Below are positions 1-7,821 of a DNA stretch of 64,000 bases, piece after piece. Source of the DNA: CAXSBR01 sp964252015. GTDB lineage: Bacteria; Actinomycetota; Actinomycetes; Mycobacteriales; Jatrophihabitantaceae. The notes beneath the pieces were generated by a model. The model was not told the origin of the DNA. It did not search any database and saw only the letters and a list, made by a program, of their open reading frames with translations. Within the stretch, counting starts at the first letter, position 1, and every line of letters begins with the position of its first letter. The stretch is taken from the NCBI GenBank assembly GCA_964252015.1, contig CAXULW010000015.1, forward strand, positions 13,128-77,127, written 5' to 3'. The position numbers and the translations under genes are program-made.

Positions 1-1058
1 CGTCGGCCGGTAAGTCCTCGTTGATCGCCGCGATCAGCGCGGCCCGGCCCAAGATCGCCGACTACCCGTTCACCACGCTGGTGCCCAACCTGGGCGTGGT
101 CAGCGCCGGGGCCACCGTGTTCACCGTCGCCGACGTGCCCGGCCTCATCCCGGGCGCGGCCCAGGGCAAAGGTCTCGGCCTCGACTTCCTGCGCCACGTC
201 GAACGCTGCGCGGTGCTGCTGCACGTGCTCGACTGCGCCACCCTCGATCCCGGGCGGGACCCGATCAGCGACCTGGACACGATCGAAGCCGAGCTCGGCC
301 AGTACGCCAGCACGCTCGGCGACCTGCTCGAGCGGCCCCGGCTGATCGCGCTGAACAAGGTGGACGTGCCGGAAGCGGCCGACCTGGCCGAACTGGTCAC
401 GCCCGACCTGGAAGCCCGCGGCTACCGGGTTTTCCCCATCTCGGCGGTGAGCCATGCCGGACTGCGGGAGCTCAACTTCGCCTTGGCCGCCGAGGTCGAG
501 GCCTACCGGGCCGCGCAGCCCGCCGAGACCCCGCGGATCGTGCTGCGACCCAAGGCGGTGGACGAGTCCGGGTTCACCGTCGAGGTGGACCACGACGTGG
601 ACGGTGGTTTCATCGTGCGCGGCACCAAGCCGGAGCGGTGGGTGCGCCAGACCGCGTTCGACAACGACGAGGCCGTGGGCTTCCTGGCCGACCGGTTGGC
701 CCGGCTCGGCGTCGAGAAGGCCCTGGCCGAAGCCGGTGCCGAAGTGGGTGCCGCGGTGACCATCGGTGACGTCACCTTCGATTTCGAACCGACCCTGGGC
801 ATGGCCGACGACGAGTACACCGCCACCCGCCGCGGTACCGACATCCGGCTGGACCGGAGCGACCGTCCGGCCGCCGACGAGCGGCTGGCGGCCAAGCGGG
901 CCCGGCGCGCGGGCATGCGCGGCGAGCTCGGCGAGGACTGGGAAGCCACCGTCACCGCCGGCCGCGCCGCGATCGCCGCCGCCGCGTCCGCCTCGACCGC
1001 GTCCGCCTCGACCGCGTCCGCCTCGACCACGTCAGGTTCCGCCGAGGGCAGCGAGTAG
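1..1058 (+). CDS. obg: GTPase Obg (CgtA), 5' end missing
   Basis: Ribosome-associated GTPase acting in 50S subunit maturation and stress control. The frame is open from the window edge (first full codon at base 3), so the N-terminal glycine-rich Obg fold and the start of the P-loop are outside; the visible part begins with SAGKS. The switch region DYPFTT (about 61-78), G3 motif DVPGLIPGA (about 133-159), G4 NKVD (354-365) and G5-like SAVS (441-452) follow in order. Residues encoded by about 530-850 form the C-terminal OCT domain found in actinobacterial Obg, ending in FEPTLGMADDEY. The last 25 residues are a Ser/Ala/Thr run encoded by three exact 15-bp repeats (984-1028). proB follows after 15 bp, the usual obg-proB arrangement. 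Confidence 0.96.
   Translation, partial: SAGKSSLIAAISAARPKIADYPFTTLVPNLGVVSAGATVFTVADVPGLIPGAAQGKGLGLDFLRHVERCAVLLHVLDCATLDPGRDPISDLDTIEAELGQYASTLGDLLERPRLIALNKVDVPEAADLAELVTPDLEARGYRVFPISAVSHAGLRELNFALAAEVEAYRAAQPAETPRIVLRPKAVDESGFTVEVDHDVDGGFIVRGTKPERWVRQTAFDNDEAVGFLADRLARLGVEKALAEAGAEVGAAVTIGDVTFDFEPTLGMADDEYTATRRGTDIRLDRSDRPAADERLAAKRARRAGMRGELGEDWEATVTAGRAAIAAAASASTASASTASASTTSGSAEGSE
984..1028 (+). repeat. Three exact 15-bp tandem repeats at the obg 3' end
   Basis: The unit GCGTCCGCCTCGACC occurs three times without interruption and codes for Ala-Ser-Ala-Ser-Thr in the Obg tail. The period is a multiple of three, so copy-number change keeps the frame. Confidence 0.95.
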
Positions 1059-1073
1059 CCCGGTGAGCACGCG

Positions 1074-2183
1074 ATGAGCCGGGCCGCCATCGCCACCGCG
1101 GCGCGAACGGTGGTCAAGGTCGGCTCGTCGTCGCTCACCGAACAGGGTCGGCTCAGCCCGCACCGGATCGACGCCCTGGTCGACGCCCTGGCCGCCCGCC
1201 GCACGGCCGGCGGGCAGGTCGTCCTGGTCTCGTCCGGAGCCATCGCCGCGGGTATTGCCCCGCTCGGGTTGCGCCGGCGGCCCCGCGACCTGGCCACCCA
1301 GCAGGCCGCGGCCAGCGTGGGTCAGCAGCTGTTGGCCGAGCGCTACGCGGCCTCGTTCGCCCGGTACGGCCTCACCGTGGGCCAGGTGCTGCTGACCGCC
1401 GACGACCTGCACCGGCGGGGGCACTACCGCAACGCCCAGCGAACGATGGAGCGGTTGTTGGCGTTGGGCGTCATCCCGATCGTCAACGAGAACGACACCG
1501 TGGCCACGCACGAGATCCGCTTCGGCGACAACGATCGGTTGGCCGCGCTCGTCGCCCACCTGGTCCAGGCCGATGCTCTCGTGCTGCTGTCCGACGTGGC
1601 CGGCCTGTACACCGACGATCCGCGCCGCGCTGATCCCGACCAGGAGCGCGCCCGCGTGATCGAAGAGATCGCCTCCGTCGGTGACCTGACCCAGGTGCGC
1701 ATCGGACGCGCCGGTACCGACGTCGGCACCGGCGGCATGGCGACCAAGATCGAGGCGGCCGCGATCGCCACGGGGGCCGGCATCCCGGTGCTGCTCACCG
1801 ACGCGGCGCACGTTGGCGACGGCCTGGCCGGTCGCAGCGGCACCGTCTTCCTCAGCACCGGGCGGCGTACCGCGTCGCGACTGTTCTGGCTGCGCCACGC
1901 GGCCACCCCGCGCGGGCGGATCGTGCTCGACGCCGGCGCGGTACGTGCGGTCGTGGAGCGGCGCACATCGTTGTTGCCGGTGGGCGTCACCGGGGTCAGC
2001 GGCGACTTCGGCGCCGGTGATGCGGTGGAGATCGTCGGTCCCGAGGGCGCTGTGGTCGCCCGTGGCCTGGTCGCCTTCGACGTCGACGACCTGCCCGATC
2101 TGCTCGGCAAATCGTCGGGCGAGCTGCCGGCCGAGTTCCGCCACGAGGTCGTCCACCGCGACGACATCGTCCTGCTCGTCTGA
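1074..2183 (+). CDS. proB: Glutamate 5-kinase
   Basis: Phosphorylates glutamate to gamma-glutamyl phosphate, first step of proline synthesis; cytoplasmic. The 369-residue protein has an N-terminal amino-acid-kinase domain with K15 in VVKVG, VSSGAI at 52-57, a NENDTV motif near 140 and GTGGMATK near 220, followed by a C-terminal PUA domain (about 275-369), the common long ProB form. The ATG at 1074 is preceded by a weak GGTGAG. It lies directly behind obg and probably shares its transcript. proA, which uses the product, is about 1 kb downstream, separated by a toxin-antitoxin remnant and a START-like gene on the opposite strand. Feedback inhibition by proline is usual for the family and is not visible here. 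Confidence 0.97.
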   Translation: MSRAAIATAARTVVKVGSSSLTEQGRLSPHRIDALVDALAARRTAGGQVVLVSSGAIAAGIAPLGLRRRPRDLATQQAAASVGQQLLAERYAASFARYGLTVGQVLLTADDLHRRGHYRNAQRTMERLLALGVIPIVNENDTVATHEIRFGDNDRLAALVAHLVQADALVLLSDVAGLYTDDPRRADPDQERARVIEEIASVGDLTQVRIGRAGTDVGTGGMATKIEAAAIATGAGIPVLLTDAAHVGDGLAGRSGTVFLSTGRRTASRLFWLRHAATPRGRIVLDAGAVRAVVERRTSLLPVGVTGVSGDFGAGDAVEIVGPEGAVVARGLVAFDVDDLPDLLGKSSGELPAEFRHEVVHRDDIVLLV

Positions 2184-2199
2184 CACGGTAGTAATCGGC

Positions 2200-2307
2200 T
2201 TGCTCGAGGACGACTACGCCGCCGCCTCGGATGAGTGGCAAGCAACCGGTGAGGAAGCGGTGTGGGCTTCGACCGTCGGCGATGGCGTCGTTCATGCGGC
2301 GGGCTGA
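2200..2307 (+). pseudogene. Remnant of a MazE-like antitoxin (C-terminal end)
   Basis: An open frame from a TTG at 2200 to the TGA at 2305-2307 encodes about 35 residues, including DDYAAASDEWQATGEEAVW and a final VGDGVVHAAG. This resembles the C-terminal part of small actinobacterial antitoxins encoded just before MazF/PemK toxins. No N-terminal DNA-binding part exists: upstream the frame runs into proB. It overlaps the ATG of the toxin remnant (2294) by 14 nt, the usual antitoxin-toxin geometry. I infer an antitoxin truncated at its 5' end; family assignment is by memory of sequence pattern only. Confidence 0.55.
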
Positions 2308-2642
2308 GGTTCGATTGGCCGAGTTCGATCCGGCGTTGGGCAGCGAGGCGAACGAGCGCGGGCCGGTGGTGATAGCCAGCAACGACGCCGTCAATGCCAC
2401 CGCCAGCCGACGTGGTCACGGCATCGTCAACGATCGTTCCCATCACGAGCAACGTCATCCACGTCTACCCGTTTCAGGTACTGCTCCCTGGCGGCGAATC
2501 GGGGCTGCGAGTCGACTCGAAAGCCCGGGCGGAGCAGGTTCGTTCCATCTCGACCGAACGCATCGGACCCATGCTCGGGCGGCTGCCGCTGGCGTTGATG
2601 CGGCAGGTGGACGATGCCCTGCGCCTGCACCTGCAGCTGTGA
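2294..2642 (+). pseudogene. MazF/PemK-type toxin, frameshifted
   Basis: MazF-type toxins are ribosome-independent mRNA endonucleases. The first half (ATG 2294; RRAEVRLAEFDPALGSEAN, then a RGPVVIASND motif) and the second half (IVPITSNVIHVYPFQVLLP to the TGA at 2640-2642) lie in different frames. Deleting one A of the AA pair at 2429-2430 restores a continuous 115-residue toxin reading GIVTIVPITSN across the junction, exactly the expected MazF sequence. So this is a near-intact toxin killed by a single-base insertion, following a truncated antitoxin. A sequencing error cannot be excluded from one sequence. Confidence 0.8.
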
Positions 2643-2668
2643 CCCCAGGCAGCGGGTAAAGGGGAAGT

Positions 2669-3154
2669 TCAGGTCCTGGGCAAGGTGTGCAGGCGGGTCA
2701 GCGTTTTCTGGATGCCGCGGCCGTTCTTCTTGTCGTAACCGGTCAGCTTGAGCAGCGTCGTCCGCGGGCCCAGCCCACTGAAGTCGAACGTCTCGGTCAC
2801 GACGGTCTGTTGCGGGTCGGTGGGATCGTCACCGACCGGTTCGAACGACCAGCGCCAGCGATGGCCCATCGGGTGCCGCCACTCGATGAGGCGGCCGGGC
2901 ACGAATTGGGTCACCCGGCTGGTGATCTGGTAAGGCACGCCGAACTGCTTCATCTTGACCGAGAACTTCGCGCCGTCACCGAGCAGGTGCGGTCCGGAAG
3001 TGGCGGCGTTGACGGTGCCGGACCCGTCGATCACGTGATGCTGATAGGGGTCGGCCAGCAAGGCGAACAACTCGGCCGCGGGCCGGTCGACGGTGGTGCG
3101 GTAGCTGACCTGGTCCGGGCCGGTGTCGACCCTGGTGACGCTGGTGCCGTTCAT
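2669..3154 (-). CDS. SRPBCC (START-like) family protein
   Basis: A 161-residue protein with the SRPBCC/polyketide-cyclase pattern: an opening beta strand with VSYRTTVDRPAAELFALLAD, a helix, then beta strands ending in EWRHPMGHRWRWSFEP and a C-terminal amphipathic helix. Such proteins bind hydrophobic ligands in a deep pocket; no ligand can be named. No signal peptide or membrane segment is seen, so it is probably cytoplasmic. It converges on the toxin remnant and diverges from proA with only 31 bp between the two starts. Confidence 0.75.
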   Translation of the reverse strand: MNGTSVTRVDTGPDQVSYRTTVDRPAAELFALLADPYQHHVIDGSGTVNAATSGPHLLGDGAKFSVKMKQFGVPYQITSRVTQFVPGRLIEWRHPMGHRWRWSFEPVGDDPTDPQQTVVTETFDFSGLGPRTTLLKLTGYDKKNGRGIQKTLTRLHTLPRT

Positions 3155-3173
3155 ACGGCAAACGCTACCGACC

Positions 3174-3179
3174 TACGCT
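3174..3179 (+). promoter_or_regulatory. Likely -10 element for a leaderless proA transcript
   Basis: TACGCT fits TANNNT and ends 6 nt before the GTG at 3186, placing the expected transcription start at the start codon. No convincing -35 box is visible. Confidence 0.45.
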
Positions 3180-3185
3180 AGCCGG

Positions 3186-4487
3186 GTGACGTACTCAGCC
3201 GAACCCACTGCAGGCGCGGAGACTGTTCGTGCGGATGATGTCGGCGCGGAGACTGTTCGCGCGGTGGCGGCCCGCGCCCGCACAGCGGCGGCCGAGTTGG
3301 CCCCGATGCCGCGGCGCACCAAGGACGCGGCCCTGCACGCCATGGCCGACGCGCTCGTCGCCGCCACCGACGAGGTGCTGGCCGCGAACGCGCGCGACGT
3401 GGCCACGGCCCGCGCGGACGGCACGCCCGACACCATGCTCGACCGGCTGGCCTTGGACGCGGGCCGGGTGGCGGCAATGGCGGACGGGCTGCGCGACGTG
3501 TCCGCGCTGCCCGATCCGGTCGGTGACGTCGTGCGCGGGTACACGGTGCCCAACGGGCTGCGCATCGAGCAGGTCCGGGTACCACTCGGCGTGGTCGCGA
3601 TCGTCTACGAGGCCCGTCCGAACGTCACCGTGGACGCGGCCGGGCTGGCGGTCAAGAGCGGTAACGCGGCTCTCCTGCGGGGATCGGCCAGCGCCTACGA
3701 GTCGAACACCGTCCTGGTGGAGATCCTCGACGCCGCGGGCGAGAAGGCCGGCCTGCCCCACGACAGCGTGCAGCTCGTGCCCGGCACCGACCGTTCCAGC
3801 GTCGGACACCTGCTGCGGGCCCGTGGGCTGGTCGACGTGATCATCCCCCGCGGTGGTGCCGGGTTGATCTCGTACGTGGTCGAGAACTCGACCGTGCCGG
3901 TGATCGAGACCGGCGTCGGCAACTGTCACATCTACATCGACGCCTCCGCCGACCTCGACATGGCCGAACGGATCGTGCTCAACGCCAAGATCTCGCGGCC
4001 CAGCGTGTGCAACTCGGCCGAGACGGTGCTCGTCCACCAGGATCTGGCCGAGACGTTCCTGCCCCGACTGGTGCAGGCCCTGCAGGCCCACGGCGTCACC
4101 GTGCACGGCGACGATTCCGTCGTCGGACTCGACGGGGTGGTCGCCGCCGGGGACGACTGGTCGCAGGAGCACCTTTCCCTCGACATCCGCGCCCGCGTCG
4201 TCGACGACGTCGACGAGGCCATCGCCCACATCCGCCGCTGGTCGTCCGGGCATACCGAGGCGATCGTCACCCGGGACCTGCCCACTTCCCAGCGCTTCGT
4301 CGCCCGGGTCGACAGCGCCGCGGTCTTGGTCAACGCGTCCACCCGGTTCACCGACGGGGCCGAGTTCGGGTTCGGCGCCGAGATCGGCATCTCGACCCAG
4401 AAGCTGCACGCCCGCGGTCCGATGGGACTACCCGAACTGACCAGCACCAAGTGGATCGTCACCGGCGACGGCCAGATCCGCGGCTGA
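3186..4487 (+). CDS. proA: Gamma-glutamyl phosphate reductase
   Basis: NADPH-dependent reduction of gamma-glutamyl phosphate to glutamate semialdehyde, second step of proline synthesis. The 433-residue protein has the aldehyde-dehydrogenase fold; the catalytic Cys is C275 in RPSVCNSAETVLVH. The end GLPELTSTKW is typical of ProA. The GTG start at 3186 is chosen because it follows a -10-like TACGCT by 6 nt and avoids a poorly conserved 20-residue extension. The N-terminus carries two imperfect copies of a 30-bp unit (GAETVRA twice, about 3217-3268) absent from standard ProA and making it slightly longer than the usual ~415 residues. Confidence 0.96.
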   Translation: MTYSAEPTAGAETVRADDVGAETVRAVAARARTAAAELAPMPRRTKDAALHAMADALVAATDEVLAANARDVATARADGTPDTMLDRLALDAGRVAAMADGLRDVSALPDPVGDVVRGYTVPNGLRIEQVRVPLGVVAIVYEARPNVTVDAAGLAVKSGNAALLRGSASAYESNTVLVEILDAAGEKAGLPHDSVQLVPGTDRSSVGHLLRARGLVDVIIPRGGAGLISYVVENSTVPVIETGVGNCHIYIDASADLDMAERIVLNAKISRPSVCNSAETVLVHQDLAETFLPRLVQALQAHGVTVHGDDSVVGLDGVVAAGDDWSQEHLSLDIRARVVDDVDEAIAHIRRWSSGHTEAIVTRDLPTSQRFVARVDSAAVLVNASTRFTDGAEFGFGAEIGISTQKLHARGPMGLPELTSTKWIVTGDGQIRG

Positions 4488-4500
4488 CGCCTTGCGTCAG
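4484..4500. terminator. Small hairpin between convergent proA and DUF1707 gene
   Basis: CTGACGC, 3-nt loop, GCGTCAG: a perfect 7-bp stem covering the proA stop codon and lying just before the opposite gene's stop. No U-tract; a bidirectional, intrinsic-like terminator is only a suggestion. Confidence 0.4.
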
Positions 4501-4505
4501 GCGAC

Positions 4506-5036
4506 TCAGTAGCGGCGGGGCCCGGCGTAGTCGTAGCGGCGCGCGTCGTAGTGGCGGTGCGGCCCGTAACCGCGGTGCGGTCCGTAACCGCGGTGCGGTC
4601 CGTAACCGCGGTGCGGCCCGAAGCGATGGCGCATGAACAATCCGAGCACCGCGATCATTAGCAGAAACGGGAACAAGGTCACCACGGTGGCCACAGTGGC
4701 TGCGGCGATGAGCACCACCACCACGAGGCGAATCGGCACCGGCATGGTGCGGCGGGCCCACCCGTCGGAACGACCCGGCGGCGGGGTGGGGCCGGATCGC
4801 GGCGAGCCGCCCGGCAGATCTGCGAACAGCGGCGTCAGTTCCGCCTCGGTCCGGGCCGCGAACGCCTGCTCGAGCCGCTCGTCGTACTCGACCACCGTGA
4901 GCCGGCCGGCCCGCAGATGCTCCCCGAGCGATTGCACCGCCTGCTCGCGCTCGGCGTCGCCGATCCGGATTCCGGTCGGGCCCGGCGACCCGGACCATCC
5001 TGGCGATGCGGAACGCTGGTGCGGATCTTTAGCCAT
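4506..5036 (-). CDS. DUF1707 domain membrane protein with GPHRGY repeats
   Basis: 176 residues. The N-terminal part (about 25-80) matches the actinobacterial DUF1707 domain: IRIGDAEREQAVQSLGEH, then a short linker and GRLTVVEYDERLEQAFAART. A central hydrophobic stretch (about 108-137) forms one long or two short membrane spans. The C-terminus is a basic His/Gly/Tyr tail with four GPHR-type repeats (18-bp units, about 4565-4625). Start ATG 5036-5034 follows a strong GAGGAG. Function is unknown; the domain is often at the N-terminus of small membrane proteins. It converges on proA. Confidence 0.85.
   Translation of the reverse strand: MAKDPHQRSASPGWSGSPGPTGIRIGDAEREQAVQSLGEHLRAGRLTVVEYDERLEQAFAARTEAELTPLFADLPGGSPRSGPTPPPGRSDGWARRTMPVPIRLVVVVLIAAATVATVVTLFPFLLMIAVLGLFMRHRFGPHRGYGPHRGYGPHRGYGPHRHYDARRYDYAGPRRY
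4565..4625 (-). repeat. 18-bp tandem repeats coding for GPHRGY
   Basis: About three and a half copies of an 18-bp unit (plus-strand form GTAACCGCGGTGCGGTCC), nearly identical between copies. Confidence 0.9.
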
Positions 5037-5117
5037 GGCTACTCCTCGGCGACTGCGTGTAACAGTGATTACGAGCGTAGGACGGGTTTGGTTCCCGGGC
5101 CAGCGTTGTGCGCTGTC

Positions 5118-5123
5118 TACGAT
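5118..5123 (+). promoter_or_regulatory. Likely -10 element upstream of nadD
   Basis: TACGAT ends 6 nt before an ATG at 5130 that opens a 5-codon mini-ORF (5130-5147). Transcription would start at or next to that ATG, about 62 nt before the nadD start. Confidence 0.45.
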
Positions 5124-5138
5124 CCCACCATGAGATGT

Positions 5139-5199
5139 GCACCGTGACGCCGAGCGCACCATGACGGCCGCACCGTGACGCCGAGCGCACCATGACGGC
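5139..5199 (+). repeat. Tandem duplication of the nadD start region
   Basis: Two copies of a ~30-bp unit beginning GCACCGTGACGCCGAGCGCA, with a 31-bp period. Each ends in an ATGACGGC start context: the first ATG (5161) reads only 5 codons to a TGA; the second (5192) is the nadD start. A third, related mini-ORF begins at 5130. Confidence 0.85.
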
Positions 5200-5818
5200 G
5201 TCTCGTCCCCGCCGACTCGGCATCATGGGCGGCACGTTCGATCCGATCCATCACGGTCACCTCAGCGTGGCCAGCGAGGTCGGCGACCGCTTCGGGCTCG
5301 ACCAGGTGATCTTCGTGCCCACGGGGGAGCCCTGGCAGAAGGCGACGCGCCGGGTCAGCGCGGCCGAGGACCGTTACCTGATGGCGGTCATCGCCACGGC
5401 GTCCAACCCGCGGTTCTGGGTCAGCCGGGTCGACATCGACCGCGGCGGCGCCACCTACACCGTCGACACCATCCGCGACATCGCCGCGCAGCACCCGGGG
5501 GATGAGCTGTATTTCATCACCGGAGCGGACGCGCTCGCTCAGATCCTGTCGTGGAAGGACCACGATCAGCTGCTGTCGCTGGCCCACTTCGTCGGCGTCA
5601 CCCGCCCCGGTTACGAGCTAAGTGACGAGCATCTGCCGGCCGACAGCGTCACCCTGGTCGACGTCCCGGCCATGGCCATCTCCTCCAGCGCGTGCCGCGA
5701 ACGGGTCGCCGCCGGCCGTCCGGTGTGGTACCTCGTCCCCGACGGGGTCGTGCAGTACATCAACAAACATCGGCTCTACCTCGTCGAGCCGGGATCTGCG
5801 GCGACCACCCAGGTCTAG
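5192..5818 (+). CDS. nadD: Nicotinate-nucleotide adenylyltransferase
   Basis: Adenylates nicotinate mononucleotide to deamido-NAD in NAD synthesis; cytoplasmic. The 208-residue protein has the nucleotidyltransferase signature GGTFDPIHHGHL with H20 and H23, and the second ATP motif ISSSACR near 167. Start ATG 5192 is in the second copy of a duplicated start region. Neighbours (a cupin gene, rsfS, a histidine phosphatase) match the mycobacterial nadD-rsfS-gpgP cluster except for the cupin insertion. Confidence 0.96.
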   Translation: MTASRPRRLGIMGGTFDPIHHGHLSVASEVGDRFGLDQVIFVPTGEPWQKATRRVSAAEDRYLMAVIATASNPRFWVSRVDIDRGGATYTVDTIRDIAAQHPGDELYFITGADALAQILSWKDHDQLLSLAHFVGVTRPGYELSDEHLPADSVTLVDVPAMAISSSACRERVAAGRPVWYLVPDGVVQYINKHRLYLVEPGSAATTQV

Positions 5819-5821
5819 CAT
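5816..5821 (+). promoter_or_regulatory. Likely -10 element for a leaderless cupin gene
   Basis: TAGCAT overlaps the nadD stop codon and ends 7 nt before the GTG at 5829. Confidence 0.4.
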
Positions 5822-5828
5822 CTGCGCC

Positions 5829-6182
5829 GTGGCGAAGCTGAATCTGAACGCAGTGATGGACGCGGTGCCCGCGCTGTGGTCGCCGCAGGTCGTCGGAGCG
5901 GTGAACGACTACGACATCAAAGCGGCGAACATCGCCGGTGAGTTTATCGAGCACGTCCACGCCGACACCGACGAGATCTTCATCGTGCTCACCGGCTGTC
6001 TGCACCTCGACCTGCCCGGGGAAACGGTGACCCTGGACCCGTTCGACATCTACACGGTTCCGCGGGGCGTGGCCCACCGCCCGCGCGCCGAGGAGGCCAC
6101 CCGCATCATGATGATCGAACCGCGTGGGACGACCCAGAACGGTCAGGCGGACGGCAACACCGGCACCCGGATGATCGCCTGA
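5829..6182 (+). CDS. Small single-domain cupin protein
   Basis: 117 residues forming one cupin barrel. Motif 1 is present as EHVHADTDEIFIVLTG (His, His, Glu metal ligands) and motif 2 as DIYTVPRGVAHRP (His). The spacing fits a metal-binding cupin with metal in the barrel; substrate unknown, and such small cupins may be enzymes or sugar/small-molecule binders. Cytoplasmic. Start GTG 5829 follows a TAGCAT hexamer by 7 nt. It is inserted between nadD and rsfS. Confidence 0.8.
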   Translation: MAKLNLNAVMDAVPALWSPQVVGAVNDYDIKAANIAGEFIEHVHADTDEIFIVLTGCLHLDLPGETVTLDPFDIYTVPRGVAHRPRAEEATRIMMIEPRGTTQNGQADGNTGTRMIA

Positions 6183-6276
6183 GCGCTCCTGGTCCTACGG
6201 GCTGGGGTGAGCAGCCGTGTGGGCCAGCCCGGATCAGGGTCGGCTGCGTTCCCGCCGCGAGTTCACCGCCATCAAA

Positions 6277-6282
6277 TAGAGT
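6277..6282 (+). promoter_or_regulatory. Possible -10 element for rsfS
   Basis: TAGAGT ends 8 nt before the GTG at 6291; compatible with a leaderless or nearly leaderless rsfS transcript. Confidence 0.35.
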
Positions 6283-6290
6283 CGGGCCCT

Positions 6291-7070
6291 GTGACTGCCA
6301 CCGAGGAAGCCCGCGACTTGGCCCTGCTCGCGGCCGCTGCGGCGTCCGACAAGCTCGCGACCGACATCGTCCTCATCGACGTCAGCGAGCGGCTGGCCAT
6401 CACCGACGTGTTCCTCATCGCCAGCGGCAGCAACGAACGTCAGGTCGAGGCCATCGTCGATGCCGTCGAGGAGAAGTTGCGGGCTGCGGATCGTAAACCG
6501 CTGCGTCGTGAAGGCCGCCGCGACGGGCGCTGGGTCCTGCTGGACTACGCAGACATCGTCATCCACATCCAGCACACCGAGGAGCGCGTGTTCTACGCCC
6601 TCGAGCGGCTGTGGAAGGACTGCGCGATGATCTCGATCGACCCGCGCGGGGGCGGTTCGACGGAATGGGTGCAGCCCAGTGCCGCCCGGACCGCCGACCG
6701 GGCCGCGGCCGGCGCGGCCGAGGTGAGCCTCGCCCCGGCCACCGGCGGCGGTGTCTCAGCCCGGCTCGAACAGGCAGACGACGAGTTCGAAGACGACGAG
6801 TTCGACGGTCTCACTGACGCAGACGCGATCGACCTTGAGGGCGACGACGAGTTGGCAGATGACGAGTTGGCTGATGATGACTTGGACGACGACGGGTTGG
6901 ACGACGACGGGTTGGACGACGACGAGTTGGACGACGACGAGTTGGACGACGACGACGCTGTGGCTGACGTCGACCTGACCGGCGACGACCCGGCTGACGG
7001 CGGCGAGCTGGCCGACGGAGACGCCGCGAACGCAGATGCAGTCGAGCTGGGCCGGCGCGGGTGGGCGTGA
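6291..7070 (+). CDS. rsfS: Ribosomal silencing factor RsfS with a long acidic tail
   Basis: RsfS binds uL14 on the 50S subunit and blocks subunit joining when nutrients are short. Residues 1-120 are the complete family domain (VTATEEARDLALLAA, SDKLATDIVLIDVSERLA, GRWVLLDYADIVIHI, ERVFYALERLWKD). The usual protein is about 120-140 residues; this one has 259. The extra ~120 residues are almost all Asp, Glu, Leu, Ala and Gly, including repeated DDDELD-type units encoded by 15-bp repeats (about 6843-6955). The start GTG 6291 lies after a TAGAGT hexamer. Next to nadD, as in many bacteria. The acidic tail might influence rRNA or L14 contacts; that is inference. Confidence 0.93.
   Translation: MTATEEARDLALLAAAAASDKLATDIVLIDVSERLAITDVFLIASGSNERQVEAIVDAVEEKLRAADRKPLRREGRRDGRWVLLDYADIVIHIQHTEERVFYALERLWKDCAMISIDPRGGGSTEWVQPSAARTADRAAAGAAEVSLAPATGGGVSARLEQADDEFEDDEFDGLTDADAIDLEGDDELADDELADDDLDDDGLDDDGLDDDELDDDELDDDDAVADVDLTGDDPADGGELADGDAANADAVELGRRGWA
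6843..6955 (+). repeat. 15-bp tandem repeats encoding the acidic RsfS tail
   Basis: Seven to eight imperfect copies of GACGACGACGAGTTG-like units (GAC/GAG/TTG codons). The period preserves the reading frame. Confidence 0.88.
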
Positions 7071-7167
7071 ACGCCGCCGTGGGCGTGCTGCTGACCCGAA
7101 GCTCGGCTGGTCCTGCTGGGCGCGACTGCGTCCTTCGCGCGCAGCCTGCGGCCTGCGGCCGTTAGCC

Positions 7168-7821
7168 GTGCGGGTACTCATCTGGCGCCACGGTCGCACC
7201 AGTTGGAACGCGGCTGGCCGCTACCAGGGCCAGGCCAACCCGCCGCTGGATGAGATCGGCGTGGCCCAAGCCGCCTTGGCGGCAACGATGATTGCGACGT
7301 TGCGTCCCGAGGTCATCGTCACCTCCGATCTGCAGCGGGCGGCGAGCACGGCCGAGGCACTGGCCCGGGTGACCGGGCTGGTTCCGATGATCGACTCGCG
7401 GCTACGGGAACGCTCGCTCGGCCACTGGGAGGGGCTCACCCGGGTTGAGGTGGCGCAGCGTTACCCCGATGAGATGACCGATTGGCTGGCCGGTCGGGAT
7501 GTCAGCCGGCGCGGTGGCGAGAGCCGGACGGAGGTCGGCGCGCGGGCGCTGGCCGCGTTCGAGGAGATCGACGAGGTCCCGCTGGCCGTCCTGGTCACCC
7601 ACAGCGCCACTGCGATCTCGCTGACGTCGGCGCTGCTCGGGCTACCGCAGGACACCCCGGTGCTCGGTCCGCTGGCCAACTGCCACTGGACCGAGATGCG
7701 CCGCGACGATTCCGGCTGGCGCGTGCGCGCACACAACATCGGCGCCCCCGGCGTGGTCGTCCCGCTACCCATGCCCGAGCCGGACGCGTCCGAGTCCGGC
7801 GGAGTCGACGCCGAAGCCTGA
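7168..7821 (+). CDS. gpgP: Histidine phosphatase, probable glucosyl-3-phosphoglycerate phosphatase
   Basis: A 217-residue branch-1 histidine phosphatase. The phosphorylated His is H8 in WRHGRTSWN, with the companion His H145 in VTHSAT and the acid-bearing ERSLGHWEG near 75. Cytoplasmic. Its position immediately after nadD-rsfS equals that of Rv2419c (GpgP, methylglucose-lipopolysaccharide pathway) in M. tuberculosis; the substrate assignment rests on that synteny only. The GTG at 7168 is chosen because earlier in-frame starts add a low-complexity stretch overlapping rsfS. The Asp/Ser-rich end is not part of the domain. Confidence 0.8.
   Translation: MRVLIWRHGRTSWNAAGRYQGQANPPLDEIGVAQAALAATMIATLRPEVIVTSDLQRAASTAEALARVTGLVPMIDSRLRERSLGHWEGLTRVEVAQRYPDEMTDWLAGRDVSRRGGESRTEVGARALAAFEEIDEVPLAVLVTHSATAISLTSALLGLPQDTPVLGPLANCHWTEMRRDDSGWRVRAHNIGAPGVVVPLPMPEPDASESGGVDAEA

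Noticed and set aside
6843..6955. CRISPR-like array
   Set aside because: Repeats are contiguous 15-bp coding units without spacers.
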